NCBI RefSeq assembly: GCF_003056055.1
Contig: NZ_PYFP01000001.1
Location: forward strand, 1,550,001 to 1,614,000
DNA: 64,000 bases
Source of the DNA: Glaciimonas sp. PCH181
GTDB taxonomy: Bacteria; Pseudomonadota; Gammaproteobacteria; Burkholderiales; Burkholderiaceae_D
Direction of reading: 5' to 3'
In this document: positions 39,464 to 48,867 of the stretch, piece after piece
Layout: every line of letters begins with the position of its first letter
Position numbering within the stretch: the first letter of the stretch is position 1
Position numbers and translations under genes: made by a program
Notes under the pieces: model-generated
The model's database searches: none
The model's input: only the letters and a program-made list of their open reading frames with translations
Told to the model about the DNA's origin: nothing

Positions 39464-39991
39464 ATGAAAAAAAATAAGATGTTTGGTTCAGGAAAAAATC
39501 TCGCCGTACGCCTGGCATTCGGCAGTTTATTTTTAGTCGCCAGCATGGCGCATGCACAGGAAATCAAGCGCATTCCATTGCCGAATTCAGATTTCCCAAT
39601 CCTGCAAGCGGTCGTCGTTCCGCCTAACGCAAGCACCATCTATTTAAGCGGCATCTTGCCAGACGTCAGCAACCCGGCCGCACCAAAAGGATCGCTAGAA
39701 GCGTTTGGCGATACAGAAACGCAGACGATCTCGATTTTCCATAAGATCTCAGCGGCACTGGCAAGTCAGGGATTAACACTGGGCGATATCATCCAATTGA
39801 AAGTCTTTTTAGTCGGTGATCCACGTAAAGAAGGCAAGCTGGATTTTGCAGGATTTCAATCCGGCTACGTAAAATTTTTCGCAACCAAAGAACAACCAAA
39901 TAAACCGGTGCGTTCTGCATTTCAAATAGCCGGTTTGGCCTTACCGGGCGCGCTAGTTGAAATCGAAGCGACAGCGGCAAAGGTACGCTGA
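39464..39991 (+). CDS. exported RidA/YjgF-family protein
   Basis: This 175-residue protein has an N-terminal signal peptide (basic start, hydrophobic LAFGSLFLVASMAHA, cleavage near residue 31). The rest is a RidA fold (ASTIYLSGILPD, LTLGDIIQLKVFLVGDPR, and a final RSAFQIAGLALPGALVEIEA). The near-terminal Arg followed by Glu matches positions used by imine-hydrolysing RidA proteins. RidA normally works in the cytoplasm, so an exported version points to imine chemistry in the periplasm, consistent with the exported amine oxidase nearby. A strong terminator follows. Confidence 0.85.
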   Translation: MKKNKMFGSGKNLAVRLAFGSLFLVASMAHAQEIKRIPLPNSDFPILQAVVVPPNASTIYLSGILPDVSNPAAPKGSLEAFGDTETQTISIFHKISAALASQGLTLGDIIQLKVFLVGDPRKEGKLDFAGFQSGYVKFFATKEQPNKPVRSAFQIAGLALPGALVEIEATAAKVR

Positions 39992-40022
39992 CAACGGCCA
40001 ATATTGCTGACAAAAATGGATG

Positions 40023-40059
40023 AAGGCGGCGCATATAAAAATGCGATCCGCCTTTTTTT
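40023..40059 (+). terminator. intrinsic terminator after the RidA gene
   Basis: AAGGCGG (40023-40029) pairs with CCGCCTT (40048-40054), with additional CGCAT/ATGCG pairing inside and a run of seven T. It closes the transcription unit that starts with the flavoprotein at 36053. Confidence 0.9.
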
Positions 40060-40480
40060 ATGGATAGAAATATCTGTCGCGTAAACGCAACGGACTTAAT
40101 AAGTCTCAACGTTTAATCATAAGAATATAAATAGTAAAACGCCCTATTTCGCATTATTCCAGGCTATTCAACGACTATTTTTAGCAAATTTCTTAATGCT
40201 CATTTTGCATATTTCGATAGAACAATAAGTACGTTTATTTATTAATATTTGCTGTGTACTATTTATTAATCGATAGCAGTTCGAGGGAAATAGAACGTGC
40301 AAAACGCGACCGGCGCTGACAACAGTGCACTGCGAAATTTGCACCTGCGTTGCGTAAAGCTCGCGATCCCGATGACATGCGTACCGGCCTCCAAATCTGA
40401 TCAAAAGAAACAATGATCAGTCAGGCGGATGCATCACATTTTATGTTCACTTAAAAACGTTACTTGGGAGAGTAGTTAAC
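40060..40480. other. 421-base gap upstream of the second TonB receptor
   Basis: No gene is seen. It contains an 11-base direct repeat, TATTTATTAAT, at 40236-40246 and 40260-40270, in an AT-rich segment. Directly repeated sites with this spacing can serve LysR-type activators such as CysB, but no regulator can be assigned. Confidence 0.4.
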
Positions 40481-42937
40481 ATGGGCAGTAGAAAAAATAC
40501 GCGCATACGTAGTCGTAGCATTCACAACAATCGCAACAGTCTTCTTAAACCACGCTTCACTAAAGGCAACGTCACTCAGCTATCGATGGCGATTGCCATC
40601 TTGTTTGCATCGTCACCAGCATTTTCACAAACGACCAATGGCGCGCCAGAGACAAAAAATCCTGCAAATATAGGAAACGTGCAAGACGTTGTCGTGACCA
40701 CCGGGACCCGCGACACGCAACGATCGGCAAGCGAAAGTTTAAGTCCGATTGATGTCATCAGCGGTACTGATTTGCAGGCAACCGGACAAACAGACTTGCG
40801 CGATGCATTGGTCAAACTGGTTCCCTCCGTAGCGCGTCAGGCAATGGCTGGCGATGCTGCCAACCTTACCAGCGCACTGACATTACGCGGTCTGAGTCCG
40901 AATCATGTCTTGGTATTGGTTAATGGCAAACGTCGTCATACATCGGCGAATATTTCAGCCGATGCAGGGCCGCAGCAAGGTTCTACACCGGTCGACATCG
41001 ATTTAATTCCGGTCAGTGCAATCGATCATATTGAAGTGTTGCGCGATGGCGCTGCTGCGCAATATGGCTCGGATGCGATTGCCGGGGTAATTAACATTAT
41101 TCTGAAGTCTTCCAGCCGTGGCGGATCGGTGAGCACCAACGCAGGGCAATACTACAAAGGCGATGGCCAGACATTTGGCGGTGCAGCGGATATCGGAGTT
41201 GAGCTAGGTGATAAAGGCTTTGCCCATTTCAGTACAGAATTCCGCAATCATGACCATAGTATTCGCAGCGGCATCGATAATCGCACAGGCAGGCAAAGCA
41301 ATCCTACGCTGGGCGATCCTGAAATCGACCGCCAATCGTTCGCATTCAATGCCGGATATGTTCTCAACAACGATGTAGAGCTTTACGGTTTTGGCACCTA
41401 TGCCCATCGAACCGGCGGTAGCTATCAAAACAATCGGCTCGCCTCTACGCTTCCGCAAATTTATCCGAATGGCTTTACGCCTGTCGAGACTATTCTTGAA
41501 AATGATTATGCGTTTACGGGCGGTGCCAGAGGCGATCATTTGGGCGGCTGGCGTTGGGATATCAGTTCAACCTACGGCGGCGATGAAGTTGGCATCGGCA
41601 TGACAGATTCTGCCAATACCAGTTTGTTCGCAGCGACCGGCAGCACGCCTACCAGTTTCCATTTGGCGCAGTATAGAAATTTTCAGTGGACCAACAATCT
41701 CGACGTTGGTCGCCCGTTTGAACTGGCGCTTCTACCCGCACCGCTGAACGTTTCTCTGGGTGCAGAACATCGGCAAGAAACCTATGTTGTCGGCGCGGGC
41801 GATCCGGCGTCTTCTTTTGGTAGTGGTGCGCAGGCATTGCCGGGTCTATCGGCTATCAGCGCCGGTTCACACACCCGCGATGTGCTAGCCGCTTATACCG
41901 ACTTTTCAACCAAGCTGACGCCGCGCTGGGAAGTCGATCTGGCGGCACGCTTTGAGCACTATAGCGATGCAGGTAATACGACGAACGCCAAGTTCTCAAC
42001 CCGCTATGAAATTGATCCAAGATTGGCTGTTCGCGCAACTGTCAGCACCGGGTTTCGCGCACCTTCGCTGGCGCAAGAGTATTACACCAGTCTGGCGGTT
42101 TCACCGTCGACTGCCACCGGGCAATTGGCTGTAAATTCGGCTGCGGCTAAAAATCTGGGGGCAACGCCACTGAAACCGGAAAAATCCACCAGTTTTAATA
42201 TCGGTATCGTGGCGCAACCTTTCGACAAGCTGAATGTGACCGTGGATGCGTATCAGATTGCGATTAAGGACCGCATTGTGCAAGGCGGCACCTATACCGG
42301 TCAAACCGCCATCGACGCTCTTACTGCGGCCAGCATCAGCTTGCCGCCGGGCTTGTCGGCTGTCAGTGCGAACTATTTCACCAATGGCGCGGATACCAAA
42401 ACTCAGGGTCTGGACATCGTCGCCACCTACAAAACCAATCTGAAGGAATGGGGTCGCATCGACTGGGATCTTGGTGCCAACATTAATACCAGCAAAGTCA
42501 CGCACACCGGCACCGATGCGAACGGCAGGACGCTTTTAAATGCGCAACAAATCGGTTATCTGACGACATCAACGCCCAAGAACAAAATCATCGTCGGCGG
42601 CGTATGGACCAACGATAAATGGGGTGTCAGCCTGCATGAAACGCGTTACGGAAAAACTGCCGTTGAAGCGACTTATTACTCTGGCCCAAATGCGTTTTCA
42701 TCGACCCAGTTCAACCATGTTGAAAACGCGCCGAAATTCATCACCGATCTGGAAGTGCGCTATGCATTTACCAAGAAGTTTCAGGTGGCAGTCGGCGCAA
42801 ACAATCTGTTCAACGTTTACCCCACCAAATTGCCTGCAATTAATCAGTATCTGGGCGTCTATCAATACGACCCCAGCGCATCTCAAATCGGGATTAACGG
42901 CGGCTATTACTACCTGAGGGCCAATTACACCTTCTAA
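40481..42937 (+). CDS. TonB-dependent outer-membrane receptor (second of two)
   Basis: This 818-residue receptor has a signal peptide ending SSPAFSQ (about residue 50, with a long basic n-region), a possible TonB box DVVVTTG, a plug domain (SPIDVISGTDLQATG, VLVNGKRRHTS, HIEVLRDGAAAQYGSDAIAG) and a C-terminal beta barrel ending YYLRANYTF. It is clearly paralogous to the receptor at 26137 and shares the same plug motifs. The ligand is unknown. An AGAG-containing ribosome site lies about 10 bases before the ATG. It is followed by a perfect hairpin and then the amine oxidase gene. Confidence 0.92.
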   Translation: MGSRKNTRIRSRSIHNNRNSLLKPRFTKGNVTQLSMAIAILFASSPAFSQTTNGAPETKNPANIGNVQDVVVTTGTRDTQRSASESLSPIDVISGTDLQATGQTDLRDALVKLVPSVARQAMAGDAANLTSALTLRGLSPNHVLVLVNGKRRHTSANISADAGPQQGSTPVDIDLIPVSAIDHIEVLRDGAAAQYGSDAIAGVINIILKSSSRGGSVSTNAGQYYKGDGQTFGGAADIGVELGDKGFAHFSTEFRNHDHSIRSGIDNRTGRQSNPTLGDPEIDRQSFAFNAGYVLNNDVELYGFGTYAHRTGGSYQNNRLASTLPQIYPNGFTPVETILENDYAFTGGARGDHLGGWRWDISSTYGGDEVGIGMTDSANTSLFAATGSTPTSFHLAQYRNFQWTNNLDVGRPFELALLPAPLNVSLGAEHRQETYVVGAGDPASSFGSGAQALPGLSAISAGSHTRDVLAAYTDFSTKLTPRWEVDLAARFEHYSDAGNTTNAKFSTRYEIDPRLAVRATVSTGFRAPSLAQEYYTSLAVSPSTATGQLAVNSAAAKNLGATPLKPEKSTSFNIGIVAQPFDKLNVTVDAYQIAIKDRIVQGGTYTGQTAIDALTAASISLPPGLSAVSANYFTNGADTKTQGLDIVATYKTNLKEWGRIDWDLGANINTSKVTHTGTDANGRTLLNAQQIGYLTTSTPKNKIIVGGVWTNDKWGVSLHETRYGKTAVEATYYSGPNAFSSTQFNHVENAPKFITDLEVRYAFTKKFQVAVGANNLFNVYPTKLPAINQYLGVYQYDPSASQIGINGGYYYLRANYTF

Positions 42938-42959
42938 GTCAACGCTTATAGCGCTAGCA

Positions 42960-42991
42960 GCAGGACTGACTTCTTAGCAAGTCAGTCCTGC
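42960..42991 (+). terminator. perfect 12-bp stem-loop downstream of the second receptor
   Basis: GCAGGACTGACT (42960-42971) and AGTCAGTCCTGC (42980-42991) are exactly complementary around an 8-base loop. No T tract follows, so it may attenuate or process the transcript running into the amine oxidase gene rather than end it. Confidence 0.55.
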
Positions 42992-43028
42992 GTTCACGAC
43001 ATTATTTTGCTCCCACTGGAATATCAGA

Positions 43029-44639
43029 ATGACTACCAGCGCAACAAAAAACAACCGAAACATCATGAGCCGTCGCCAGTTGCTGTCGCTGGTCGGCAAG
43101 GCCGCAGGCGGGGCGGCGATGTATCAGGCCATGAGTACTCTGGGCTTCGCCGCGACCTCTAATTATGCCGGTCCGCTAAAACTACAAGGCGCGCCCAAAA
43201 ACACCACGATTCTGGTACTTGGCGCAGGCATTGCCGGTTTGGTGGCGGCGTACGAACTGCGCAACGCGGGCTATAAAGTCAAAGTACTGGAATATAACAA
43301 GCGCGCTGGCGGCCGCGCCTGGACCATACGCGGGGGCGACAAATACACCGAACTGGGCGGCGCAACGCAGCACTGCGAATTCGATAAGGGACTGTATATC
43401 AATCCCGGCCCATGGCGTATTCCCTACAATCATCACGGCATATTGGATTATGCCAAGCGCCTTAACGTACCGCTGGAACCGTTTATTCAGGTGAATTACA
43501 ACGCCTATATTCACTCCAAAAAAGCCTATGGCGGCAAGCCACAACGCTATCGAGAAGTGCAAACCGACTATCAGGGTTACGTCGCAGAATTGCTGAGCAA
43601 ATCCGTCAACAAAGGTCAATTGGATGCGCCGTTAACGCGTGAAGATCAGGAAAAATTGCTGGCCTCCCTGAAAAGCTGGGGCGCACTGGATAAAGACTAT
43701 CGCTATCTGTCCAGCGATCTGACCAGCGAACGACGCGGCTATGACGTCGATCATGGCGGTGGTTTAATGCCCGAAGCCGTTCCCTCCAAACCGCTGAAAT
43801 TGAATGAGCTTTTACAGTCGGATTTATGGCAAAAGTTGTCCGCAGGAAATGGCCAGGAATTTCAGAGTTCAATTTTTCAGCCAGTCGGCGGCATGGATCA
43901 GATTGCTCAGGCGCTTTACCGTCAAGTCGCCGATCTGGTGCAATTTAATGCCAAGGTCACCAAGATTGACCAGAACGAAAACGGTGTCAGCGTGACGTAT
44001 GTCGATGCCTCTGGCAAAGGCACTCCGCAGCAGGTCAAAGGCGACTGGCTGCTGTGCACGATACCCCTGTCTATCTTAAGTGAAATCGATATCACCGTCG
44101 GTCCGTCGTTACAAGAAGCGATCCAAGCCGTGCCGTATGAATCGTCGGTGAAAGTTGGCCTGCAATTCAAGCGCCGCTTCTGGGAACAGGATGAGCATAT
44201 CTACGGCGGCATCAGCTATACCGATCTCCCGATTTCAAATATCAGCTATCCGTCTACCGGTTACGGGCATCCCGGCAAAGGCGTCGTACTGGGCGCGTAT
44301 ATCTGGGGCCCGAACGCCTACGAATTCGGCGCAGTCACACCACAGCAACGGGTGCAATTAGCGCTGCAACAAGGTGCACAAATTCATCCACAGTATTTGC
44401 CGGAGTTCGATAACGGCGTTGCTGTCAGCTGGGCACGCGTACCCTACACCCAAGGCTGCTTTGGTACATGGACCGATGAATTGCGGGCCAAACACTATAA
44501 GAATTTGTGCCAGATCGACGGTCGTATCGCCCTTGCCGGAGAACATGCTTCGTACATCCCCGCATGGCAAGAAGGCGCTGTGCTGTCGGCGCACGATGCG
44601 ATTACCCGCCTGCATGCACGTATTACATCAAAGGCTTGA
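43029..44639 (+). CDS. Tat-exported flavin-containing amine oxidase
   Basis: The 536-residue protein has a twin-arginine leader (MSRRQLLSLVGKAAGG, then a hydrophobic segment) and a mature monoamine-oxidase fold: FAD-binding GAGIAGLVAAYELRNAGY, GGRAWTIRGG, and the C-terminal FAD motif with LAGEHASYIPAWQEGAVLSA. Such enzymes oxidise amines or amino acids to imines. Export through Tat as a folded holoenzyme and a cytochrome c gene directly downstream suggest that electrons go to cytochrome c rather than O2. The substrate is unknown. Confidence 0.88.
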   Translation: MTTSATKNNRNIMSRRQLLSLVGKAAGGAAMYQAMSTLGFAATSNYAGPLKLQGAPKNTTILVLGAGIAGLVAAYELRNAGYKVKVLEYNKRAGGRAWTIRGGDKYTELGGATQHCEFDKGLYINPGPWRIPYNHHGILDYAKRLNVPLEPFIQVNYNAYIHSKKAYGGKPQRYREVQTDYQGYVAELLSKSVNKGQLDAPLTREDQEKLLASLKSWGALDKDYRYLSSDLTSERRGYDVDHGGGLMPEAVPSKPLKLNELLQSDLWQKLSAGNGQEFQSSIFQPVGGMDQIAQALYRQVADLVQFNAKVTKIDQNENGVSVTYVDASGKGTPQQVKGDWLLCTIPLSILSEIDITVGPSLQEAIQAVPYESSVKVGLQFKRRFWEQDEHIYGGISYTDLPISNISYPSTGYGHPGKGVVLGAYIWGPNAYEFGAVTPQQRVQLALQQGAQIHPQYLPEFDNGVAVSWARVPYTQGCFGTWTDELRAKHYKNLCQIDGRIALAGEHASYIPAWQEGAVLSAHDAITRLHARITSKA

Positions 44640-44673
44640 GGTTATCAAACTATTGATAACGTCCGGAGAAAAC

Positions 44674-45111
44674 ATGAATTTATCAATGAAACCATATAAA
44701 ACCGCGCTATTTCTGCGGCAAATCATCACTGTCTGCGCAATCGGAATAGCGCTAGTCCCGACCCTGACAAGGGCGGCCAGCGATGCGCCCAGCGTGACCT
44801 TATCCGAAGGCTGGCGCTTCGTTCAGCAAGACGGTGAAAGCCTGTATCGCGCCAGTTGTCAGGGCTGCCATATGGCGAAGGGAGAAGGCGCAAGCGGCGC
44901 TGGACACTTTCCGCCGCTGGCAAACAATCCGCGATTGGCAAGTCCCGTTTATCCGGCATACACCGTGCTGCATGGTCGCGATGGGATGCCCAGTTTTGGC
45001 AAATATATGAGCGATACGCAGATTGCAGAGGTGGTCAATTACACCCGCACGCATTTGGGTAATCAATACAACGATCCGATCAGCGCTGAAGAGGTAAAAA
45101 AGTTGCGCTGA
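44674..45111 (+). CDS. exported monohaem cytochrome c
   Basis: The start at 44674 has CCGGAGAA upstream; a much longer in-frame extension lies inside the oxidase gene and is rejected. This 145-residue protein has a signal peptide ending TRAASDA, then the haem motif C62-Q-G-C65-H66 and a probable axial Met105 in GMPSFGKYM. It would accept electrons in the periplasm, most simply from the amine oxidase encoded 35 bases upstream. Confidence 0.9.
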   Translation: MNLSMKPYKTALFLRQIITVCAIGIALVPTLTRAASDAPSVTLSEGWRFVQQDGESLYRASCQGCHMAKGEGASGAGHFPPLANNPRLASPVYPAYTVLHGRDGMPSFGKYMSDTQIAEVVNYTRTHLGNQYNDPISAEEVKKLR

Positions 45112-45167
45112 TAGATATATGACTACATCTTTTTACCCTATTTTTTAACAGAATATCAGGAGATTTC

Positions 45168-46499
45168 ATGACAACACCAAAACAACTTAAACTCGGTTTC
45201 ATGTTGCACGGCGTCGGCCCCGGGTGGGGCGACTGGCGGCATCCGGATGCCCATCCGGGCGCGAGTATCGATATCGATTTTTATAAGCGTCAGGCCTTGT
45301 TAGCAGAAGCTGGAAAATTCGATTTTCTATTCGTCGCCGACAGTGTCCACATTACCGAAAAATCCAGCCCGCACTATTTGAATCGTTTTGAACCGTTAAC
45401 AATTCTATCGGCGCTCGCAGCGGTGACATCGCGCATTGGCTTGGTCGGCACATTGACCGTGAGCTATAGCGAACCATATACGGTGGCGCGTCAGTTCGCG
45501 TCGCTGGATCACATCAGCCGTGGTCGCGCTGGCTGGAATGTAGTGACTTCCTGGTTGTCGGGAAGCGCCGAAAACTATGGCAAACCGCAACATCCGCCGC
45601 ACGAAGTACGCTATCGGATCGCGGCCGAACATTTGCAAAGTGTGCAGGGTCTGTGGGACTCGTGGGAAGACGATGCACTGACCCATGATAAGGAACAAGG
45701 ACAATTCTTTAACCCTCAAAAATTGCATGCCCTGAATCATCAGGGAGAATTCTTTTCAGTGCGTGGACCGCTGAACATCAGCCGCTCGCAACAAGGCCAG
45801 CCAGTGATTTTTCAGGCTGGTGCATCGGAAGAGGGACGCAATTTCTCTGCGCGTCATGCTGATGCATTTTTTACCGCATCGGACTCGTTCGAATCAAGTC
45901 AGGAATACATCAAAGACATCAAGGCACGCGCCACTGCTTTCGGGCGCGATGCTGACCGCACCGGCGTCTTTCCCGGCCTGCGTACTATTGTCGCGGCCAC
46001 TGCAGAAGAAGCAGAGGAGAAATTTGCAGAAGCGTTGGCATTGATCAGAATCGAAGATGCGCTGCCGATGTTGGGACGTGCGTTTAACGATCATGATTTT
46101 TCAGTTTATCCGTTGGATGGGCCATTTCCAGACGTGGCTGAATTCGGTCATAACAGCAATCGCAGCACCTCTGAACGTCTGACCGCTTTGGCTGCCAGCG
46201 AAAATCTCAGCGTGCGTCAAGTCGCATTACGTCTGGTTAGCCCGCGTCGTGAATTTGTCGGCACTGCCGAGCATGTTGCAACATCGATTCAACGGTGGTT
46301 TGAAAACGGTGCCGCAGATGGCTTCATCCTGGTGGAAACCTTGCCGTTTCAACTGGATGCCTTCGTTGATCTGGTCGTGCCGATTTTGCAGGAGCGAGGA
46401 ATCTATCGCAAAGACTATACCCACGCGACATTGCGCGGCCATCTTGGTCTGGAAGTGCCAGAAAATCGCTATACAAAAGCCAGCCGGGTAACCGCCTAA
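45168..46499 (+). CDS. NtaA/SnaA/DszA-family flavin monooxygenase
   Basis: The 443-residue bacterial luciferase-like enzyme has GWNVVTSWLSGSAENYGK, DSWEDDA, FFSVRGPLNISRSQQGQPVI and the FQAGASEEGRNFSARHADA block typical of the NtaA/SnaA/DszA subgroup. Family members oxidise nitrilotriacetate, dibenzothiophene sulfone and other compounds with FMNH2. It is the second luciferase-type enzyme of the island, distinct from the SsuD-like one, so two successive oxygenations are possible. Ribosome site CAGGAG is 7 bases before the ATG. Confidence 0.88.
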   Translation: MTTPKQLKLGFMLHGVGPGWGDWRHPDAHPGASIDIDFYKRQALLAEAGKFDFLFVADSVHITEKSSPHYLNRFEPLTILSALAAVTSRIGLVGTLTVSYSEPYTVARQFASLDHISRGRAGWNVVTSWLSGSAENYGKPQHPPHEVRYRIAAEHLQSVQGLWDSWEDDALTHDKEQGQFFNPQKLHALNHQGEFFSVRGPLNISRSQQGQPVIFQAGASEEGRNFSARHADAFFTASDSFESSQEYIKDIKARATAFGRDADRTGVFPGLRTIVAATAEEAEEKFAEALALIRIEDALPMLGRAFNDHDFSVYPLDGPFPDVAEFGHNSNRSTSERLTALAASENLSVRQVALRLVSPRREFVGTAEHVATSIQRWFENGAADGFILVETLPFQLDAFVDLVVPILQERGIYRKDYTHATLRGHLGLEVPENRYTKASRVTA

Positions 46500-46524
46500 A
46501 TTTCAACATTCAACAGGATTATTT

Positions 46525-47220
46525 ATGTCTGACACCAGCAAAGAATCTCTGCATAAACTGCTTACCGATCTGCATGCGCACCGCATTGCCACGTACGATC
46601 CAAAAGCCCTTCAAATCAACATCGATCAACGCCAACTGCTGGTGAATACCGCAGACGTTACGCGCTATCCAAAGGTAGGCGATGTACTTTCATCCTTTAG
46701 TCTGCATGAAGTTAACGACGGCGCAATCTCGCTCGATCAACTGGTCGCAGACGGTCCGGCAGTATTGATTTTTTTCCGCTTCGCCGGTTGCCCTGCCTGC
46801 AATATCGCCCTGCCCTATTACCAGCGCAACTTAGCGCCAGAATTACAAAAACTGGGCGCGACACTGATAGCGGTCAGCCCGCAAGTGTCTGACCGCTTGA
46901 TCGATATCAAAGTGCGTCACAACTTTGACTTTAAGGTCGCCTCCGATATTGATAACGCACTAGCCCGCAAACTCGGTATCTTATATAGCTACAGTCAAGC
47001 CGCGCGGGATGCCAGTATCGCCAGCGGCAAAACGATCGGCGAAGTGGTCGGCACCGGAACCTGGGAGTTGCCGATGCCAACCGTGCTGGTCATTGATCAG
47101 GAGCGCGCAGTACGTTTTATAGACGTTTCTCCTGACTGGCTGGTACGTACCGAAGCGGATGTGATTTTGAACGCCGTGCGGCAGATTGGTGCGCACGAAC
47201 AACCAGCGGTGGCACACTAA
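46525..47220 (+). CDS. AhpC/TSA-family redoxin
   Basis: This 231-residue protein has a thioredoxin fold with C89-P-A-C92 (FFRFAGCPACNIALPYYQ). This CxxC spacing resembles the peroxiredoxin-like group rather than a classical 2-Cys peroxiredoxin. No signal peptide is present, so it acts in the cytoplasm. It could detoxify peroxide formed by the flavoenzymes or supply reductant. Its stop abuts the next start without a gap. Confidence 0.82.
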   Translation: MSDTSKESLHKLLTDLHAHRIATYDPKALQINIDQRQLLVNTADVTRYPKVGDVLSSFSLHEVNDGAISLDQLVADGPAVLIFFRFAGCPACNIALPYYQRNLAPELQKLGATLIAVSPQVSDRLIDIKVRHNFDFKVASDIDNALARKLGILYSYSQAARDASIASGKTIGEVVGTGTWELPMPTVLVIDQERAVRFIDVSPDWLVRTEADVILNAVRQIGAHEQPAVAH

Positions 47221-48867
47221 ATGGGCGGGCCGTCTGCGCACAATCCGGTCAGCGCTGGCGGCGCTTCCCCTTTGCGATTAGATTGTGATGTGCTGATTAT
47301 TGGCGGAGGCTTATCGGCGGGTTGGGCCGCAATCGGCGCGGCCCGCGCTGGTGCTTCGGTGATCTTGGTAGACAAAGGTTATTTTGGCACCAGCGGCGTC
47401 ACCGCGACTGCGGGTCCCGGTCATTGGTGGGTGCCGCCAGATGGCGACTTGCGTGAGCAGGCGATTCAACGCCGCCATGCGCTCAGCGGCGGTTTGGCTG
47501 ATCCGCACTGGATGGCAAGGATCATCGATCAAACCTGGCGCACCTTGCCAACGCTGGCCGCGTATTATCAATTCCCTGTGGATGACAAAGGAGTGACCCA
47601 ATACCGTGCATTGCGCGGTCCCGAATACTTGCGTGCTTTACGCAATCTGGTGCAGGATTTGGGCGTGACTATTCTGGATCACAGCCCGGCATTAGAGTTG
47701 CTATTACACGACGATGGTGCGGTTGCCGGTGCTAGTGGGATACGGCGACAACTGAATCAGGCATGGACGATACGCGCCGCCGCTATCGTCATGGCAACCG
47801 GCGGTTGCGCTTTCCGCTCACACTTGTTGGGCGCGCATACCAACACCGGCGATGGCTATCTGATGGCAGCAGAAGCCGGTGCGCAATTGTCGGGCATGGA
47901 ATTCTCAAATTATTACACCGTGGCACAGGCAAAGACGACGATGACGCGTTCAATGTCCTACGCATTTGCGCGCTATTTCGATAGCGATAATCGTGAATTA
48001 GCGATCGCGCCCGGACCGCAGATGAACGATGGTCTGGCACGGGCATTGCTAAAAGGAGCGGTATTTTGTACGTTGGACAAAACCCCTTTAGACATTCAGG
48101 CGCAATTACCGCAAATCAGCCCAAACGTGATGTTACCTTTTGTGCGCAGCGGCATCGATCCTTATCGTGACCGATTTGAAGTCACGCTACGCGGCGAAGG
48201 CACTGTGCGCGGCTCCGGCGGCTTGCGCGTGATTGACGAAAGTTGCCAGACTTCCGTGCGCGGCTTATTTGCTGCGGGCGATGCCGCCACGCGTGAATTG
48301 ATCGCAGGCGCAACGTCTGGCGGCGGCGCACAAAATTCAGCATGGGCCCTATCTTCCGGGCTATGGGCCGGACAAGGCGCTGCGGCGCTTGCGCGCAAAA
48401 ATGGTCGCAGAATCAACACGCCGGTAAAAGCCTGTGGCGAGGCTGGCTTAAGACCGCTGCGAGAAGTCGCCAGGATTGATAGCCGTGCAGTGATTGCTGC
48501 TGTCCAGCGCGAAATGTTGCCGCTTGATAAAAATCTTTTCCGCAGCGGAATTGGTCTGGAAAAATCGCTCCAGGCACTGGATAGTATCTGGATTGAAATC
48601 CGCAATCACGCACACGCGCAGCCTTCTAGCAACGCAGCGCTGGCAATCCGTGAAAGCGCGGCGCTGACCGCATCGGCACGTTGGTGTTATCGCGCAGCAC
48701 AGGCACGCCGTGAAAGCCGTGGCATGCATCAACGCAGCGATACTCCGGCGCAAGATGCGCAGTACGACTATCGCTTGCTGACCGGCGGGCTGGATAAAGT
48801 GTGGACTGCTGCCGATCCTCGGACGCATGCGTCTACCCAAACCGACATGAAAGAAAGCGTCGCATGA
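47221..48867 (+). CDS. FAD-dependent oxidoreductase of the fumarate-reductase/AprA superfamily
   Basis: This 548-residue flavoprotein has FAD-binding IIGGGLSAGWAAIGAARAGA, a GPGHWWVPPDG region in the place of the usual Thr-Ala-Gly contact, and a C-terminal AAGDAATRELIAGATSGGGA motif. The gene is immediately followed, with an ATGA overlap, by a two-cluster ferredoxin. The same pairing occurs in AprAB, the adenylylsulfate reductase, but sequence identity to AprA cannot be judged here. The N-terminal start has a normal position just after the redoxin stop. Confidence 0.82.
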   Translation: MGGPSAHNPVSAGGASPLRLDCDVLIIGGGLSAGWAAIGAARAGASVILVDKGYFGTSGVTATAGPGHWWVPPDGDLREQAIQRRHALSGGLADPHWMARIIDQTWRTLPTLAAYYQFPVDDKGVTQYRALRGPEYLRALRNLVQDLGVTILDHSPALELLLHDDGAVAGASGIRRQLNQAWTIRAAAIVMATGGCAFRSHLLGAHTNTGDGYLMAAEAGAQLSGMEFSNYYTVAQAKTTMTRSMSYAFARYFDSDNRELAIAPGPQMNDGLARALLKGAVFCTLDKTPLDIQAQLPQISPNVMLPFVRSGIDPYRDRFEVTLRGEGTVRGSGGLRVIDESCQTSVRGLFAAGDAATRELIAGATSGGGAQNSAWALSSGLWAGQGAAALARKNGRRINTPVKACGEAGLRPLREVARIDSRAVIAAVQREMLPLDKNLFRSGIGLEKSLQALDSIWIEIRNHAHAQPSSNAALAIRESAALTASARWCYRAAQARRESRGMHQRSDTPAQDAQYDYRLLTGGLDKVWTAADPRTHASTQTDMKESVA

